In this document: piece by piece, positions 17,982 through 27,400 of the stretch
Layout of the letters: every line of letters begins with the position of its first letter
Numbering within the stretch: the first letter of the stretch is position 1
Origin: MFD09286-c1 sp963701015
GTDB lineage: Bacteria; Bacteroidota; Bacteroidia; Bacteroidales; DTGW01
Reading direction: 5' to 3'
Assembly (NCBI GenBank): GCA_963701015.1
Contig: OY969556.1
Coordinates: 248,001-312,000, forward strand
Length of the DNA stretch: 64,000 nucleotides
Program-made: the position numbers and the translations under genes
The notes under the pieces: model-generated
The model's database searches: none
The model's input: only the letters and a program-made list of their open reading frames with translations
What the model was told of the DNA's origin: nothing

Positions 17982-18151
17982 CACTGTATTTATTGGTTTC
18001 AGAGGCAAACCGAGCCCACCGCTCGCTTTTTTCTCAGATGGGTCTCTCTAAGAAGACCCTGATGCAAGGCAATATAGCTTAGGAAAGTGCTGCTTAACAA
18101 ATGTGCATCAGTCATGGATTGTGCTGTAAAGCTTGCCTATAATCTTATACT

Positions 18152-18607
18152 TTATTTTCCTGTATTGGCATTATTTGGGAAACTTACTCCTGGCCCAAAG
18201 AAACATTCATTTTCTATTATTTTACCATCTTTAAATTTAAAACGCTCGGTGTTCCGAAATAATTTGTTGTCTGTAGTCCAGCCATTGTATGTAACATAGG
18301 CACAATCTCCGTCAATTATAACCTTTTCAAGGTCAAACTTTTTGGTTTTATAGGCATTGGGCCAACACCTTTCCTTGTATAGCTTTAAACCAATGTGATT
18401 ATCACCTGCCGGACTGCTGAACGTAAACCCTTTTGCAAGAATAGGTTCCATTAAACCCCAATCCTTCTGCTCATATGCCCTGTAATAATCATTAATCATT
18501 TGCCGGGCAGAGGTATTCTTATTCAAACTGGTACAATTGCTGCAAAGCAATACCAAGCTGATTGATAAAAAGAATATAGTTCCGTTTTTTATAAATACAT
18601 TTTTCAT
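18152..18607 (-). CDS. NTF2-like (SnoaL-type) lipoprotein
   Basis: A 151-residue protein with a type II signal peptide (lipobox L-C-S-N-C, Cys25). The mature part reads I-N-D-Y-Y-R-A-Y-E-Q-K-D-W-G-L-M-E-P-I-L, typical of the first helices of the NTF2-like fold used by DUF4440/SnoaL proteins, followed by an antiparallel sheet (C-A-Y-V-T-Y-N-G-W, R-F-K-F-K-D-G-K-I). Such proteins are small binding or enzymatic cups; the ligand is not evident. It is the only minus-strand cargo gene between 14 and 37 kb, convergent with the GNAT gene. Confidence 0.75.
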   Translation of the reverse strand: MKNVFIKNGTIFFLSISLVLLCSNCTSLNKNTSARQMINDYYRAYEQKDWGLMEPILAKGFTFSSPAGDNHIGLKLYKERCWPNAYKTKKFDLEKVIIDGDCAYVTYNGWTTDNKLFRNTERFKFKDGKIIENECFFGPGVSFPNNANTGK

Positions 18608-18948
18608 TTTTTATAGTATTATATTTTGCCATCAAAAAATGTTAGTGAATTATATCATTTCAATAACTTTAATTTAGGACAATATAGTTTTAATTTCCCC
18701 TTATACTCAATTTGATATTTTATAGAATAGTAATTAGGAGTAATAACTATTGAATGTCTGCTTATATCTATTCTATTGTTTTCGGTTGCCATACACTTAT
18801 TTTTATCCATTCCTGTGAGTGCCATTAAGTGAAATTGCATGGTTATGTCCAGTTATTAATTCAAGATAACAATTTTTTAATCAAATAATGCAGTGTAAAA
18901 AACATCGTGTAACTTTGATAGCGTTTTAATTCATAAAAATAAAATGCA
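18608..18948. other. Gene-poor spacer before the CheB-CheR gene
   Basis: About 340 bases. A minus-strand frame of 45-61 codons at 18655-18840 has no recognisable motif or signal and I do not call it. The promoters of the NTF2-like lipoprotein (leftward) and the CheB-CheR gene (rightward) should be here. Confidence 0.4.
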
Positions 18949-21615
18949 GTGAAATCAGGCAAGCGAATATCTACTATATCCCATGGGAAAAAATCATCAA
19001 CAAAATTGAATAGTAATATTTTTCCTATAGTCGGAATTGGTGCTTCAGCGGGTGGGTTGGAAGCTTTGGAACAATTTTTCGAAAATATGCCTTCTAACAA
19101 TGGAATGGCTTTTGTAGTAATCCAGCACCTCGATCCTAAATATCCCGGTATTTTGCCAGAGCTTTTGCAACGTATAACACCTATGAAAGTGCAACAAGTG
19201 ACCGATCTTCTTAAAGTAAAACCCGATTGTGTATATGTAATTCCTCCTAACAAAAGCCTTTCTATACTTAATGGAGCGCTGCATTTGTTTGCCCCGGTTG
19301 AAACACATGGTTTACGTTTGCCAATTGATACATTTTTAAGATCTCTGGCAGATGACAGGCACGAAAAAAGTGTAGCTATTATTCTCTCTGGTATGGGCTC
19401 TGATGGTTTTTTAGGAGTTAAAGCTATTAAAGAAAAAAATGGCACAGTGTTGGTGCAGGAACCTTCCACGGCCAAATTCAATGGAATGCCAAACAGTGTT
19501 ATTGAAGCTGTATTTCCCGATATTATTGCTCCTGCTAACGAATTAGCCATTAAACTTGTCGATTATATGAAATTTGTTCCCTCTATTAAAATAAGCAGGG
19601 AATTAAATAATAAACATAAAAGCAATATTGATAAAATTATTATTTTGCTCCGCCAACAAACGGGTCACGACTTTTCATTGTATAAGAAAACTACCTTATT
19701 TCGCCGCATAGAACGACGCAAAGGCATTCACCAATTAGATAAGATACAGAATTACGTCCGCTTTTTACAGGAAAATCCTAAGGAAACCGAGATACTTTTC
19801 AAAGAATTGCTCATTGGTGTTACCAGTTTTTTCCGCGATACTATTGTTTGGCAAACGCTCCGGAATGACATTTTACCTGCACTAATAAACCAAATGCCCG
19901 ACGGCAAAGTTATGCGGGCATGGGTGGCGGCTTGTTCTACCGGTGAAGAAGCATACTCCTTGGCAATTGTTTTTAAGGAGGCATTGGAAAAAGTTAAAAA
20001 GTATAAAAATATATCGTTGCAGATATTCGCAACCGATCTTGATCAGGATTCAATTGATAAGGCGCGTAAAGGTGTATTTCATCCAAACATTATTGCTGAT
20101 GTGTCGTCCGAACGCCTTAACCGTTTTTTCATCAAAGAAGCGCATGGATATAGGGTGAATAATGCCATACGTGAAATGATAGTGTTTGCTCCACATGATA
20201 TTATTAAGGACCCGCCTTTTACGAAACTCAATATACTAACATGCCGTAATATGCTCATATATATGGAGCCTGAATTACAGAATAAACTCATTAGCATGTT
20301 TAATTACAGCCTTCTGCCAAATGGTATATTAACGATAGGCACTGCTGAATCACTTGGTACAAAAAAACTAGGATTCATTGAAATTGATAACAAATTGAAA
20401 ATTTATAAACGTACTGCAAATATTGATTCACCAGCTCTGATTGATTTTCCCAGCACCTTCAATCGACAAAAAATAAAGAGCAATCAAAAGAAAGCACCCA
20501 TGAAAATAGTTGATAATATCCAGAACATTGCCGACCAGATTTTGCTTCAACGCTTTTCACCTGCCAGTGTATTGGTTAACGACAAAGGCGACATTATATA
20601 TATAACAGGACGTACCGGAAAGTACCTCGAACCGGTTGCCGGAAAAGCCAACTGGAACATTTTTGCCATGGCACGTGAAGGCTTGCGTGAGGAGTTACCC
20701 GGAGCTTTTCGAAAAGCTATGCAAAACTTCGACCCAGTAATTGTGCATAATATAAAAGTTGAAGATAACGGGGAAATACAATTTATTGATTTGAAAATAC
20801 AACGTATAGAAGCCCCCGATGCTATCAAAGGAATGATTATGTTAGTATTTACAGATATCTCCGCTCCTGCTAAACTTCAGGCAACCATATCCAAATCAGG
20901 AAAAAGAGGATCAACTTTAGCAATGAAAGAATTAGAAAATGAGCTACAACGGAATCACGAAGAACTTCAAATTACACGTGAGGAGATGCAGACATCGCAG
21001 GAGGAATTGAAATCGACTAACGAGGAATTACAATCAACCAATGAAGAATTGCAATCGACCAACGAGGAATTGCAATCAGCCAATGAAGAATTGCAATCGA
21101 CCAACGAAGAACTCATTACCTCAAAGGACGAAATGAAACGGTTAAACGAAGAATTGCACACAGTTAATTTAGAGCTACAAAGCAAAGTGAGTGATTTTAC
21201 ATTAGCTAGCAGCGATATGAAAAACTTACTCAACAGTACCGAAATTGGAATTCTATTTCTAGATAAGAATTTGAATATTCGCAGGTTCACAAATCCAATT
21301 ACCAAAATATTTAAAATCCGCTGTACCGATATTGGCCGACCATTTACCGAACTGGTGAGCGTTCTGAAGTACCCCCATATTGATAATCATGCCCTTCAGG
21401 TACTCAAAACACTAATACCCATTGAAACTTCAATAGCAACTGACAATGGTAATTGGTTTACTATTCGTATTTTGCCCTACCGAACGGTTGATGATCGAAT
21501 CGATGGACTCGTTATTACATTTAACGATATAACAGTTGCGAAAAAATTGGAAATTGAACTTAAAAAAGCAAGTATTGAAATACAGAACCTGGGAAAAGTT
21601 AACAGAAAAAAATAA
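18949..21615 (+). CDS. CheB-CheR-coiled-coil-PAS fusion protein
   Basis: An 888-residue protein starting at GTG. Domains: CheB methylesterase (about 25-205; Ser33 in G-I-G-A-S-A-G-G, His in V-I-Q-H-L-D-P, Asp in G-M-G-S-D-G); CheR methyltransferase N and C domains (about 215-475; R-R-I-E-R-R-K, L-L-I-G-V-T-S-F-F-R-D, A-A-C-S-T-G-E-E-A-Y-S-L, T-C-R-N-M-L-I-Y); a PAS-like segment (about 525-640); a regular coiled coil built on repeated E-E-L-Q-S-T-N heptads (about 660-745); and a final PAS domain. Relatives often continue into a histidine kinase; this one stops after PAS, and the kinases are separate genes downstream. There is no receiver in front of CheB and no chemoreceptor nearby, so a signalling role outside classical chemotaxis is likely. 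Confidence 0.9.
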   Translation: MKSGKRISTISHGKKSSTKLNSNIFPIVGIGASAGGLEALEQFFENMPSNNGMAFVVIQHLDPKYPGILPELLQRITPMKVQQVTDLLKVKPDCVYVIPPNKSLSILNGALHLFAPVETHGLRLPIDTFLRSLADDRHEKSVAIILSGMGSDGFLGVKAIKEKNGTVLVQEPSTAKFNGMPNSVIEAVFPDIIAPANELAIKLVDYMKFVPSIKISRELNNKHKSNIDKIIILLRQQTGHDFSLYKKTTLFRRIERRKGIHQLDKIQNYVRFLQENPKETEILFKELLIGVTSFFRDTIVWQTLRNDILPALINQMPDGKVMRAWVAACSTGEEAYSLAIVFKEALEKVKKYKNISLQIFATDLDQDSIDKARKGVFHPNIIADVSSERLNRFFIKEAHGYRVNNAIREMIVFAPHDIIKDPPFTKLNILTCRNMLIYMEPELQNKLISMFNYSLLPNGILTIGTAESLGTKKLGFIEIDNKLKIYKRTANIDSPALIDFPSTFNRQKIKSNQKKAPMKIVDNIQNIADQILLQRFSPASVLVNDKGDIIYITGRTGKYLEPVAGKANWNIFAMAREGLREELPGAFRKAMQNFDPVIVHNIKVEDNGEIQFIDLKIQRIEAPDAIKGMIMLVFTDISAPAKLQATISKSGKRGSTLAMKELENELQRNHEELQITREEMQTSQEELKSTNEELQSTNEELQSTNEELQSANEELQSTNEELITSKDEMKRLNEELHTVNLELQSKVSDFTLASSDMKNLLNSTEIGILFLDKNLNIRRFTNPITKIFKIRCTDIGRPFTELVSVLKYPHIDNHALQVLKTLIPIETSIATDNGNWFTIRILPYRTVDDRIDGLVITFNDITVAKKLEIELKKASIEIQNLGKVNRKK

Positions 21616-21744
21616 TTATTATAAGTCAAATACTATGAACAATTAATAAAGTTAACAGTTTAGATAAATGCAAATGCGATAGGATATATTCATAGGAAAA
21701 TAATTTTCTATAGATTGGGTTTCGGTTTTTAATTAGGTTATGCA

Positions 21745-23007
21745 ATGAAAAAAATCAAAGCACAATTAGGCATCCCAATCTTACGCACACAAGCGGAACT
21801 GATTCTTACAAAGAACCCAATAATGATTTCTTCAGAACTTTCAGAAGTTGGTGAACTCAAACTTATTCACGAACTTGAGGTTCACCAGATTGAACTGGAA
21901 TTACAAAATGAAGAACTCATTCGGGCGAAGGAAGCTGAAAAGGACGCGATTGAATTGTATGATTTTGCTCCCACGGGTTATTTTACACTTTCACCAAATG
22001 GTGATATTATTGGGTTAAACCTCAATGCCGCATATATGCTTGGTATGGAACGGTCAGCTTTAATTCATAGCAGGTTTCTGCTTTTCCTATCAATTGATAC
22101 AAAAGAAATATTCAATCATTTTCTCGAAAGTATTTTTCTCAAAAGGGTTAAAGAGTCTTGTGAAGTAACCATTTCAATTTCAGACAAACCGCCAATTTTT
22201 GTTAGTCTTACCGGAATTGCTGATTATAACCATGAAAAATGTTTTATTACTGCAACTGATATTACTGAGCGTGAACTCGCTGAGGAAATTATCAAAATCA
22301 GAAACCATCAGCTAGTATTGGCCGATGCCCAAAAAGATCGTTTCATATCTATTCTCGCGCACGATTTAAAAAATCCGTTTGCTTCAATTCTTGGTTTTTT
22401 AGATTTATTGATCGAAAACATTAATGAATATCCTCAGGATAAAATTGAAGAACAACTTTCCATCATTTACCAATCGTCTCAAAATGTATTTAAACTTCTC
22501 GAAAATTTATTACAATGGTCGCAGACGCAAAGGGGCAAATTAATTTGCGATCCACAAAGCATAAATTTTACTACTATTTGTGATGAAGTTATTAATAACC
22601 TAAGCCTTAATGCAAAGAACAAAAGCATAAATATTGATTATTCCGAAACAAATAATTTAACCGTTTTTGCAGATGCAAATCTTTTAAAAACTGTGATGCG
22701 AAACCTGGTATCAAATGCAATAAAATTTACCAATACCGGTGGAACAATCAATATTTCAGGTATAAGCGACTCCTCAAATGTAACAATATCTGTTGCAGAT
22801 AATGGAATAGGAATAGCTGCTGAAAATATACCTAAATTGTTTGACGCATCGCTAACACATTTAAAAATAGGCACAGCTAATGAAAAGGGAACAGGTTTGG
22901 GATTGTTTCTTTGTAAAAAATTTATAGAGAAACATTGTGGTAAAATATGGGTTGAAAGCGAATTAAATATAGGGACTACGTTCAGGTTTACGTTACCAGT
23001 GGAATAA
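21745..23007 (+). CDS. PAS-domain sensor histidine kinase
   Basis: A 420-residue cytoplasmic kinase. The N-terminal I-H-E-L-E-V-H-Q-I-E-L-E-L-Q-N-E-E-L helix, common in Bacteroidota PAS kinases, precedes a PAS domain (about 68-180). HisKA follows with phospho-acceptor His206 in I-L-A-H-D-L-K-N-P-F, then HATPase_c with N-L-V-S-N-A-I-K-F-T (N box), D-N-G-I-G-I (G1) and G-T-G-L-G-L (G2). No membrane segment. It lies 129 bases after the CheB-CheR-PAS gene and 24 bases before the hybrid kinase, same strand, so the three probably form one signalling unit. Confidence 0.9.
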   Translation: MKKIKAQLGIPILRTQAELILTKNPIMISSELSEVGELKLIHELEVHQIELELQNEELIRAKEAEKDAIELYDFAPTGYFTLSPNGDIIGLNLNAAYMLGMERSALIHSRFLLFLSIDTKEIFNHFLESIFLKRVKESCEVTISISDKPPIFVSLTGIADYNHEKCFITATDITERELAEEIIKIRNHQLVLADAQKDRFISILAHDLKNPFASILGFLDLLIENINEYPQDKIEEQLSIIYQSSQNVFKLLENLLQWSQTQRGKLICDPQSINFTTICDEVINNLSLNAKNKSINIDYSETNNLTVFADANLLKTVMRNLVSNAIKFTNTGGTINISGISDSSNVTISVADNGIGIAAENIPKLFDASLTHLKIGTANEKGTGLGLFLCKKFIEKHCGKIWVESELNIGTTFRFTLPVE

Positions 23008-23031
23008 AATTGCTTTAAAATAATAAGAGCA

Positions 23032-24738
23032 ATGAGAAAAACGAAAGTTAAAGAAACCGAAACAATAACCCTTCGAAATAAAGCTGAACAAATGCTTAAA
23101 GAAGGGCCTTTAAGAATAGCCTCGGAGTATTCCCAATTTGATATATTGAAACTCATTCATGAGTTACAGGTTTACCATATTGAATTGCAATTACAGAACG
23201 AAGAACTGTTGCTGGCCCATGAACAGGGTATGGTTGCAATTCAAAAATATACCGATTTATACGAATTTGCTCCTATAGGTTATTTTACTATTTCCTCTGA
23301 TGGTAAAATAAATGAGCTTAATAAGAGTGGCTCTCAAATGCTCGGAAAAGAGCGATCACAGATAATTGATGCAAGGTTTGACTCATTTGTATCATACAAT
23401 TCAAAATCTACCTTTTCCATGTTTCTTGAAAATGTATTTAGTAGCAATACTATGGAAACTTGCGAATTAAGTTTAACCACTTCGGGGAAAATACCAATTT
23501 ATGTTTACGTTACAGCCCTGGCAGAAGAAAATAAAAATTTTTGTCGCCTCACAATGGCAGATATCACCCAGCGCAGGCAAACAGAAATTGAGCTGATAAA
23601 AGCCAAAGAACATGCTGAAGAAAGTGACCGCTTAAAATCTGCATTCCTTCAAAATATAAGTCACGAAATTAGAACGCCTATGAATGGTATCATGGGTTTT
23701 TCCAAATTAATAACCAAAAATTACAACAACAAGCAGAAACTCGAACAATTCGCTCATATAATAGACCAGCGATGCACTGATTTGCTCGATATAATAACTG
23801 ACATACTCGATATTGCCAAAATAGAATCGGGGCAAATAAGTGTTCACATACAGGAATGTAACTTAAACGATTTATTTGATGAATTAGGTTCCTTTTTTAA
23901 AGAATACCAGAAACGCATTGACAAACACCATATAGAATTCAAACTTCAAGTTCATTGCAATGTTTCAAATAAAATTATATTAACCGATAAAGTTAAGTTG
24001 CGGCAAATATTCATCAACTTAATTACAAATGCATTTAAATTTACCGATAAAGGTACAATCGAAGGTGGCTGCACAATTGATGACCAAAATAAACTTGTAT
24101 TTTATTTATCCGACACGGGTATAGGCATTCCACCTGACAAACACGAACAAATTTTCAAACGATTCGCACAATTGAGCCAAGGTCAAAGTCGTTTATTTGG
24201 CGGCACAGGTTTGGGTCTGTCAATTGTTAATGGATTGGTGAACTTATTAGGTGGGAAAATATGGCTCGAATCGGAACTCGGTAAGGGAACTAAATTTTCA
24301 TTTACTATTCCCGTTCAAACAATGCATCAAATATTGGCTGAACCTATAATTAGTGATGTACCCAGGTATTTCGAATTTAGTGATAAAACTATTCTTCTTG
24401 TGGAGGACGAAGACTACAATGCTGCCTTTATGAAGGAAATACTTTCCGATTCAGAAATAAATATTATATATGCTGAATTAGGTGCCGATGCTATTCAAAT
24501 AGCCAAAACGCAATTCCTCGATTTAATTTTAATGGACATTCGTTTACCTGATATGGATGGATTTGAAGTTATGCGGCAAATAAAACAACATAATCCGGAA
24601 ATAAAAATTATTGTCCAATCAGCATATGCCGCCGCTGAAGATATACAAAAGGCATCTGATGCCGGATCGGTTGACTATATATGTAAACCCATTGATCCCG
24701 ATATACTATTAACTATGCTAAATAAACATTTAGCATAA
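23032..24738 (+). CDS. PAS hybrid histidine kinase with C-terminal receiver
   Basis: A 568-residue hybrid kinase. The N-terminal helix closely resembles that of the preceding kinase (L-I-H-E-L-Q-V-Y-H-I-E-L-Q-L), then PAS (about 75-185), HisKA with His211 in N-I-S-H-E-I-R-T-P, HATPase_c with N-L-I-T-N-A-F-K-F-T and G-T-G-L-G-L-S, and a REC domain (about 453-568) with acidic pocket L-V-E-D-E and phospho-acceptor Asp502 in L-M-D-I-R-L-P-D-M-D-G. No output domain or membrane segment. The shared N-terminus suggests a duplication of the upstream kinase. Phosphate may pass onward to a regulator encoded elsewhere. Confidence 0.92.
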   Translation: MRKTKVKETETITLRNKAEQMLKEGPLRIASEYSQFDILKLIHELQVYHIELQLQNEELLLAHEQGMVAIQKYTDLYEFAPIGYFTISSDGKINELNKSGSQMLGKERSQIIDARFDSFVSYNSKSTFSMFLENVFSSNTMETCELSLTTSGKIPIYVYVTALAEENKNFCRLTMADITQRRQTEIELIKAKEHAEESDRLKSAFLQNISHEIRTPMNGIMGFSKLITKNYNNKQKLEQFAHIIDQRCTDLLDIITDILDIAKIESGQISVHIQECNLNDLFDELGSFFKEYQKRIDKHHIEFKLQVHCNVSNKIILTDKVKLRQIFINLITNAFKFTDKGTIEGGCTIDDQNKLVFYLSDTGIGIPPDKHEQIFKRFAQLSQGQSRLFGGTGLGLSIVNGLVNLLGGKIWLESELGKGTKFSFTIPVQTMHQILAEPIISDVPRYFEFSDKTILLVEDEDYNAAFMKEILSDSEINIIYAELGADAIQIAKTQFLDLILMDIRLPDMDGFEVMRQIKQHNPEIKIIVQSAYAAAEDIQKASDAGSVDYICKPIDPDILLTMLNKHLA

Positions 24739-24760
24739 ATTATAAACAATAAGAGGCTGT

Positions 24761-24886
24761 TTCATCGGCTCATATAAAATGCGGGTTATAGCGGTTTGCA
24801 AGTTCAGTGCTTTCTAATTATATTTGTTTAGTGGTATTTTTCTGCAAATAAATCACGCACGCACGTGAAGCCGCAAACTTTTAGTG
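24761..24886 (+). repeat. Family-1 cassette boundary repeat R2
   Basis: Inner arms GCGGG and TTTGCA (24781-24800) oppose TGCAAATAAATCACGC (24842-24857), an imperfect inverted repeat. The left flank CATATAAAATGCGGGTTATAG is shared with R5. The right edge AGCCGCAAAC aligns with AGCCGTAAAC of R4, but the following GTTGG core is changed to TTTTA. It separates the kinase block from a RibD-like gene. Confidence 0.75.
24795..24826 (+). promoter_or_regulatory. Bacteroidota promoter inside R2
   Basis: TTTG (24795-24798), 20 bases, then TATATTTG (24819-24826): an exact match to the Bacteroidota housekeeping consensus TTTG-N19-21-TAnnTTTG. It points into the gene at 24958. Confidence 0.75.
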
Positions 24887-24957
24887 GTCATTGTAACAGA
24901 CAACCAAGTAGACATGAAAAACAACAATAAATAATCACAATTTAAAAATCAAGCAGT

Positions 24958-25551
24958 ATGAGAAAAATTATCGTATTAGAGTTTATTTCGTTAGATGGAG
25001 TTATGCAAGCACCCGGTGAGCCAGAGGAAGATACATCAAACGGTTTCAAATATGGCGGTTGGTCAGCACCGTATTCTGACGAAGTTGGTGGTAAAGTAAT
25101 GCAAAAACAGATGAAGCCTGCCGACCTTCTTTTAGGCAGGAAAACGTTTGATATTTTTGCTTCCTACTGGCCTAAACATGCTGACTATTGGCCAGGTATC
25201 AATGATGTCACAAAATATGTCATGTCCAAGACTATGAAAAAGTCAGATTGGAAAAATACAGTTTTTCTCAAAAGCTTAGCAGATATTAAAAAGCTCAAAA
25301 ATTCAAAAGGTTCTGAGATTAAAGTTTGGGGCAGTAGTGAGCTTTCTCAGCTACTATTTAAGAATGATTTAGTGGACGAACTCTGGCTCAAAATTTATCC
25401 AGTGACACTTGGTAAAGGAAAAAAGTTGTTTGACAATGGAACTGTACCGGCAGCATTTACATTAACAGAGAGTTCGGTTACACCAACAGGAGTGATTGTG
25501 GCAAATTACAAACGAGCAGGAGAAGTCAAGACAGGAACTATGGGAGCTTAG
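24958..25551 (+). CDS. RibD C-terminal / dihydrofolate reductase family protein
   Basis: A 197-residue protein of the same broad fold as the gene at 14726 but of another subgroup: starts I-V-L-E-F-I-S-L-D-G-V-M-Q-A-P-G, with L-L-L-G-R-K-T-F-D-I-F, K-V-W-G-S-S-E-L-S-Q-L-L, and I-Y-P-V-T-L-G-K-G-K-K-L-F. This is the YyaP/YwjB-like group of stand-alone reductases with unknown substrate. Its promoter is most likely the perfect consensus pair inside repeat R2. Confidence 0.87.
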   Translation: MRKIIVLEFISLDGVMQAPGEPEEDTSNGFKYGGWSAPYSDEVGGKVMQKQMKPADLLLGRKTFDIFASYWPKHADYWPGINDVTKYVMSKTMKKSDWKNTVFLKSLADIKKLKNSKGSEIKVWGSSELSQLLFKNDLVDELWLKIYPVTLGKGKKLFDNGTVPAAFTLTESSVTPTGVIVANYKRAGEVKTGTMGA

Positions 25552-25668
25552 ACAATGACAAATATAGGAAAGCAACTCTTATCCCGACAGCTTCTCGCCA
25601 GACAGAAACAGGACAGCGACAACAACGAAAGACAAAACAACGAACCGCCAACAACACATTAAAACATT

Positions 25669-26058
25669 ATGGAAACTAAAGACGATATAACACATTTTGC
25701 TCCAGAACTGCACATTCCTAACGGGACATTTAACATTGATTTTTACACAAAATTTGGTGCAACCGAACATTTTTGTTTACGGAACGATGACGGGAGTATT
25801 CATGTTGCTGAATTAGAAATCAACGGTGGAATTTTTCATGTACACGAAACCATGCGTGATGCTCTTGAACCAATAAGTGCAAAAGGAGTGACTTGTGTTA
25901 TAGGTTTGTTTGCTCCTAATGTTGACGACATAATGTATAAAGCTATTTTGGCAGGTGCAACAGAAATTAATCCTGCAACTGACCACGATTATGGTTACCG
26001 ACAAGGAATGTTCAAAGACCCATTTGGACATTATTGGCAAATACAAAAAAAAATCTAA
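25669..26058 (+). CDS. VOC family protein (glyoxalase/PhnB-like)
   Basis: A 129-residue single-module-pair protein of the vicinal oxygen chelate fold, starting after A-P-E-L-H-I-P-N-G-T with F-Y-T-K-F-G-A-T-E and ending in the typical M-F-K-D-P-F-G-H-Y-W-Q-I. Metal ligands cannot be assigned confidently. Members include resistance and dioxygenase-like proteins; none is implied here. The 117-base spacer upstream is rich in CAACGA/CCGCCAAC and contains no clear promoter. Confidence 0.85.
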   Translation: METKDDITHFAPELHIPNGTFNIDFYTKFGATEHFCLRNDDGSIHVAELEINGGIFHVHETMRDALEPISAKGVTCVIGLFAPNVDDIMYKAILAGATEINPATDHDYGYRQGMFKDPFGHYWQIQKKI

Positions 26059-26114
26059 ATAGACTTACACAAAATACTAATTGTAACTTCGATTATATTA
26101 TACGGGTTTCCTCT

Positions 26115-26141
26115 GCTAGTGCAAGCGTCCGCTTGTGTTAT
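26115..26141. repeat. REP-like short palindrome (copy a)
   Basis: GCTAGTGCAAGCGTCCGCTTGTGTTA contains the perfect stem CAAGCG/CGCTTG. It is clearly the same sequence family as 37150-37175 (GCTAGCGCAAGTGTCCGATTGTGCTA), differing by paired substitutions. Confidence 0.6.
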
Positions 26142-26258
26142 TATTCCCAGGTGGGTTTTCTGGGAGAGGATCCGCTGAGATGCACTTACTTGAATAGTGA
26201 GTTTAAACAATATTTATCTTGGAACTGTTTAAGTTTTAGTTACTTTAAATAGAAGAAC

Positions 26259-26675
26259 ATGTTAAATAGTATGCCATTTATTTTATTCGATGGAAATTGT
26301 GCCGAAGCAATGTCGTTTTATCAAAAGTGCTTTGGTGGAGAGTTAACAATCATAAGACTTGGCGACACATTAATGAAAGACCAGATTCCAAAGGAACAGC
26401 ATCATAAGGTTACATATGCATATTTAAAAAGTGGTGTTATAGAATTATCTGCCACTGATTGGCTACATTCCACCAGAAAACCAAAGCAAGGAAACACAGT
26501 AGCAATATACATTACTGGTGATTCATATAATGAACTAAAAGACATTTTCAATAAGTTATCAGAAGGAGCTGACAAAGATTTACTAGATGAATTAAAAGAT
26601 GTGCCATTTGGTATATATGGACATTTTGCTGATAAATATAGTGTTCATTGGTTCTTCAGGGGAGAGAAACGATAA
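26259..26675 (+). CDS. PhnB-like VOC family protein
   Basis: A 138-residue VOC protein of the PhnB group: M-P-F-I-L-F-D-G-N-C-A-E-A-M-S-F-Y-Q-K-C-F-G-G-E-L near the N-terminus and F-G-I-Y-G-H-F-A-D-K-Y-S-V-H-W at the end. PhnB-like proteins are of unsettled function despite the name. It does not resemble the preceding VOC protein closely, so the two are independent acquisitions rather than a duplication. Confidence 0.85.
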   Translation: MLNSMPFILFDGNCAEAMSFYQKCFGGELTIIRLGDTLMKDQIPKEQHHKVTYAYLKSGVIELSATDWLHSTRKPKQGNTVAIYITGDSYNELKDIFNKLSEGADKDLLDELKDVPFGIYGHFADKYSVHWFFRGEKR

Positions 26676-26681
26676 TATGAA

Positions 26682-26784
26682 TAGCAGTTTGCGTAGTTCA
26701 TTAAGTTTTTTTTATAATTGAGCAAATTAACTAATAATGCAAGTAAGTCCCGCATCAATGATTAGCTGGGAAACCTTGGCGGTA
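26682..26784 (+). repeat. Family-1 cassette boundary repeat R6
   Basis: The right half TGCAAGTAAGTCCCGC (26738-26753) and right edge AGCTGGGAAACCTTGGCGG match R3/R4. The left arm is CAGTTTGCGTAGTTC. A promoter-like pair TTTG (26688-26691) and TATAATTG (26713-26720), 21 bases apart, is one change from consensus and leads into the DJ-1 gene. Confidence 0.65.
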
Positions 26785-26803
26785 ATTTTAACGAAATTAC
26801 AAT

Positions 26804-27397
26804 ATGAGAGTTGGTATATTGCTTTTTGAAGATTTTGAAACTTTAGATGTTTTTGGACCTGTTGAGATTCTCGGCAGACTTAAGGAACATTTTCAAATTG
26901 ATTTTTATTCAGAATTGGGTGAGACCGTAAATAATTCTCATGGAGTTTCCATTGATACAAAAAAGCTTGAACTCATTTCTGAAGGTTTAGATATTTTCCT
27001 TATTCCTGGAGGATTGGGAACAAGAAAAGAGGTAAACAACAAATATCTTATTGATTTAATTAAGCAAATTGCAGGATTAAGCAAATATGTTCTGACAGTT
27101 TGTACCGGGAGTGCATTGCTTGCAAAAACCGGACTATTAGACAATCGTATTGCCACATCTAATAAAAGAGCATTTGATTGGGTTATTACAAATGGAGCAA
27201 AAGTTAAATGGATAAGAAAAGCGCGTTGGACAATTGACGATAAATTCTACACATCGTCCGGGGTAAGTGCTGGAATTGATATGACCTTGGGATTTTTAGC
27301 AGATATACATGGACTTGAATTTGCCAGAAAAGTAGCTTTTCAAATAGAATATGACTGGCAGGAAGATAAAAGTGAAGATAAATTTAGCAAACAATAA
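26804..27397 (+). CDS. DJ-1/PfpI family protein
   Basis: A 197-residue class I glutamine amidotransferase-like protein. It starts G-I-L-L-F-E-D-F-E-T-L-D-V-F-G-P-V-E, with the acidic partner in the first strand-loop, and has the nucleophile elbow L-T-V-C-T-G-S-A (Cys100), followed by L-L-D-N-R-I-A-T-S and Y-T-S-S-G-V-S-A-G-I-D-M. This is the isocyanide-hydratase/transcription-regulator-like branch without a DNA-binding domain. Substrate unknown. It is followed after 3 bases by a membrane protein gene and is probably cotranscribed with it. Confidence 0.88.
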   Translation: MRVGILLFEDFETLDVFGPVEILGRLKEHFQIDFYSELGETVNNSHGVSIDTKKLELISEGLDIFLIPGGLGTRKEVNNKYLIDLIKQIAGLSKYVLTVCTGSALLAKTGLLDNRIATSNKRAFDWVITNGAKVKWIRKARWTIDDKFYTSSGVSAGIDMTLGFLADIHGLEFARKVAFQIEYDWQEDKSEDKFSKQ

Positions 27398-27400
27398 AAA

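Noticed and set aside
18861..19550. 229-codon minus-strand frame
   Set aside because: Lies opposite the CheB domain of the fusion protein, whose motifs are unmistakable on the plus strand.
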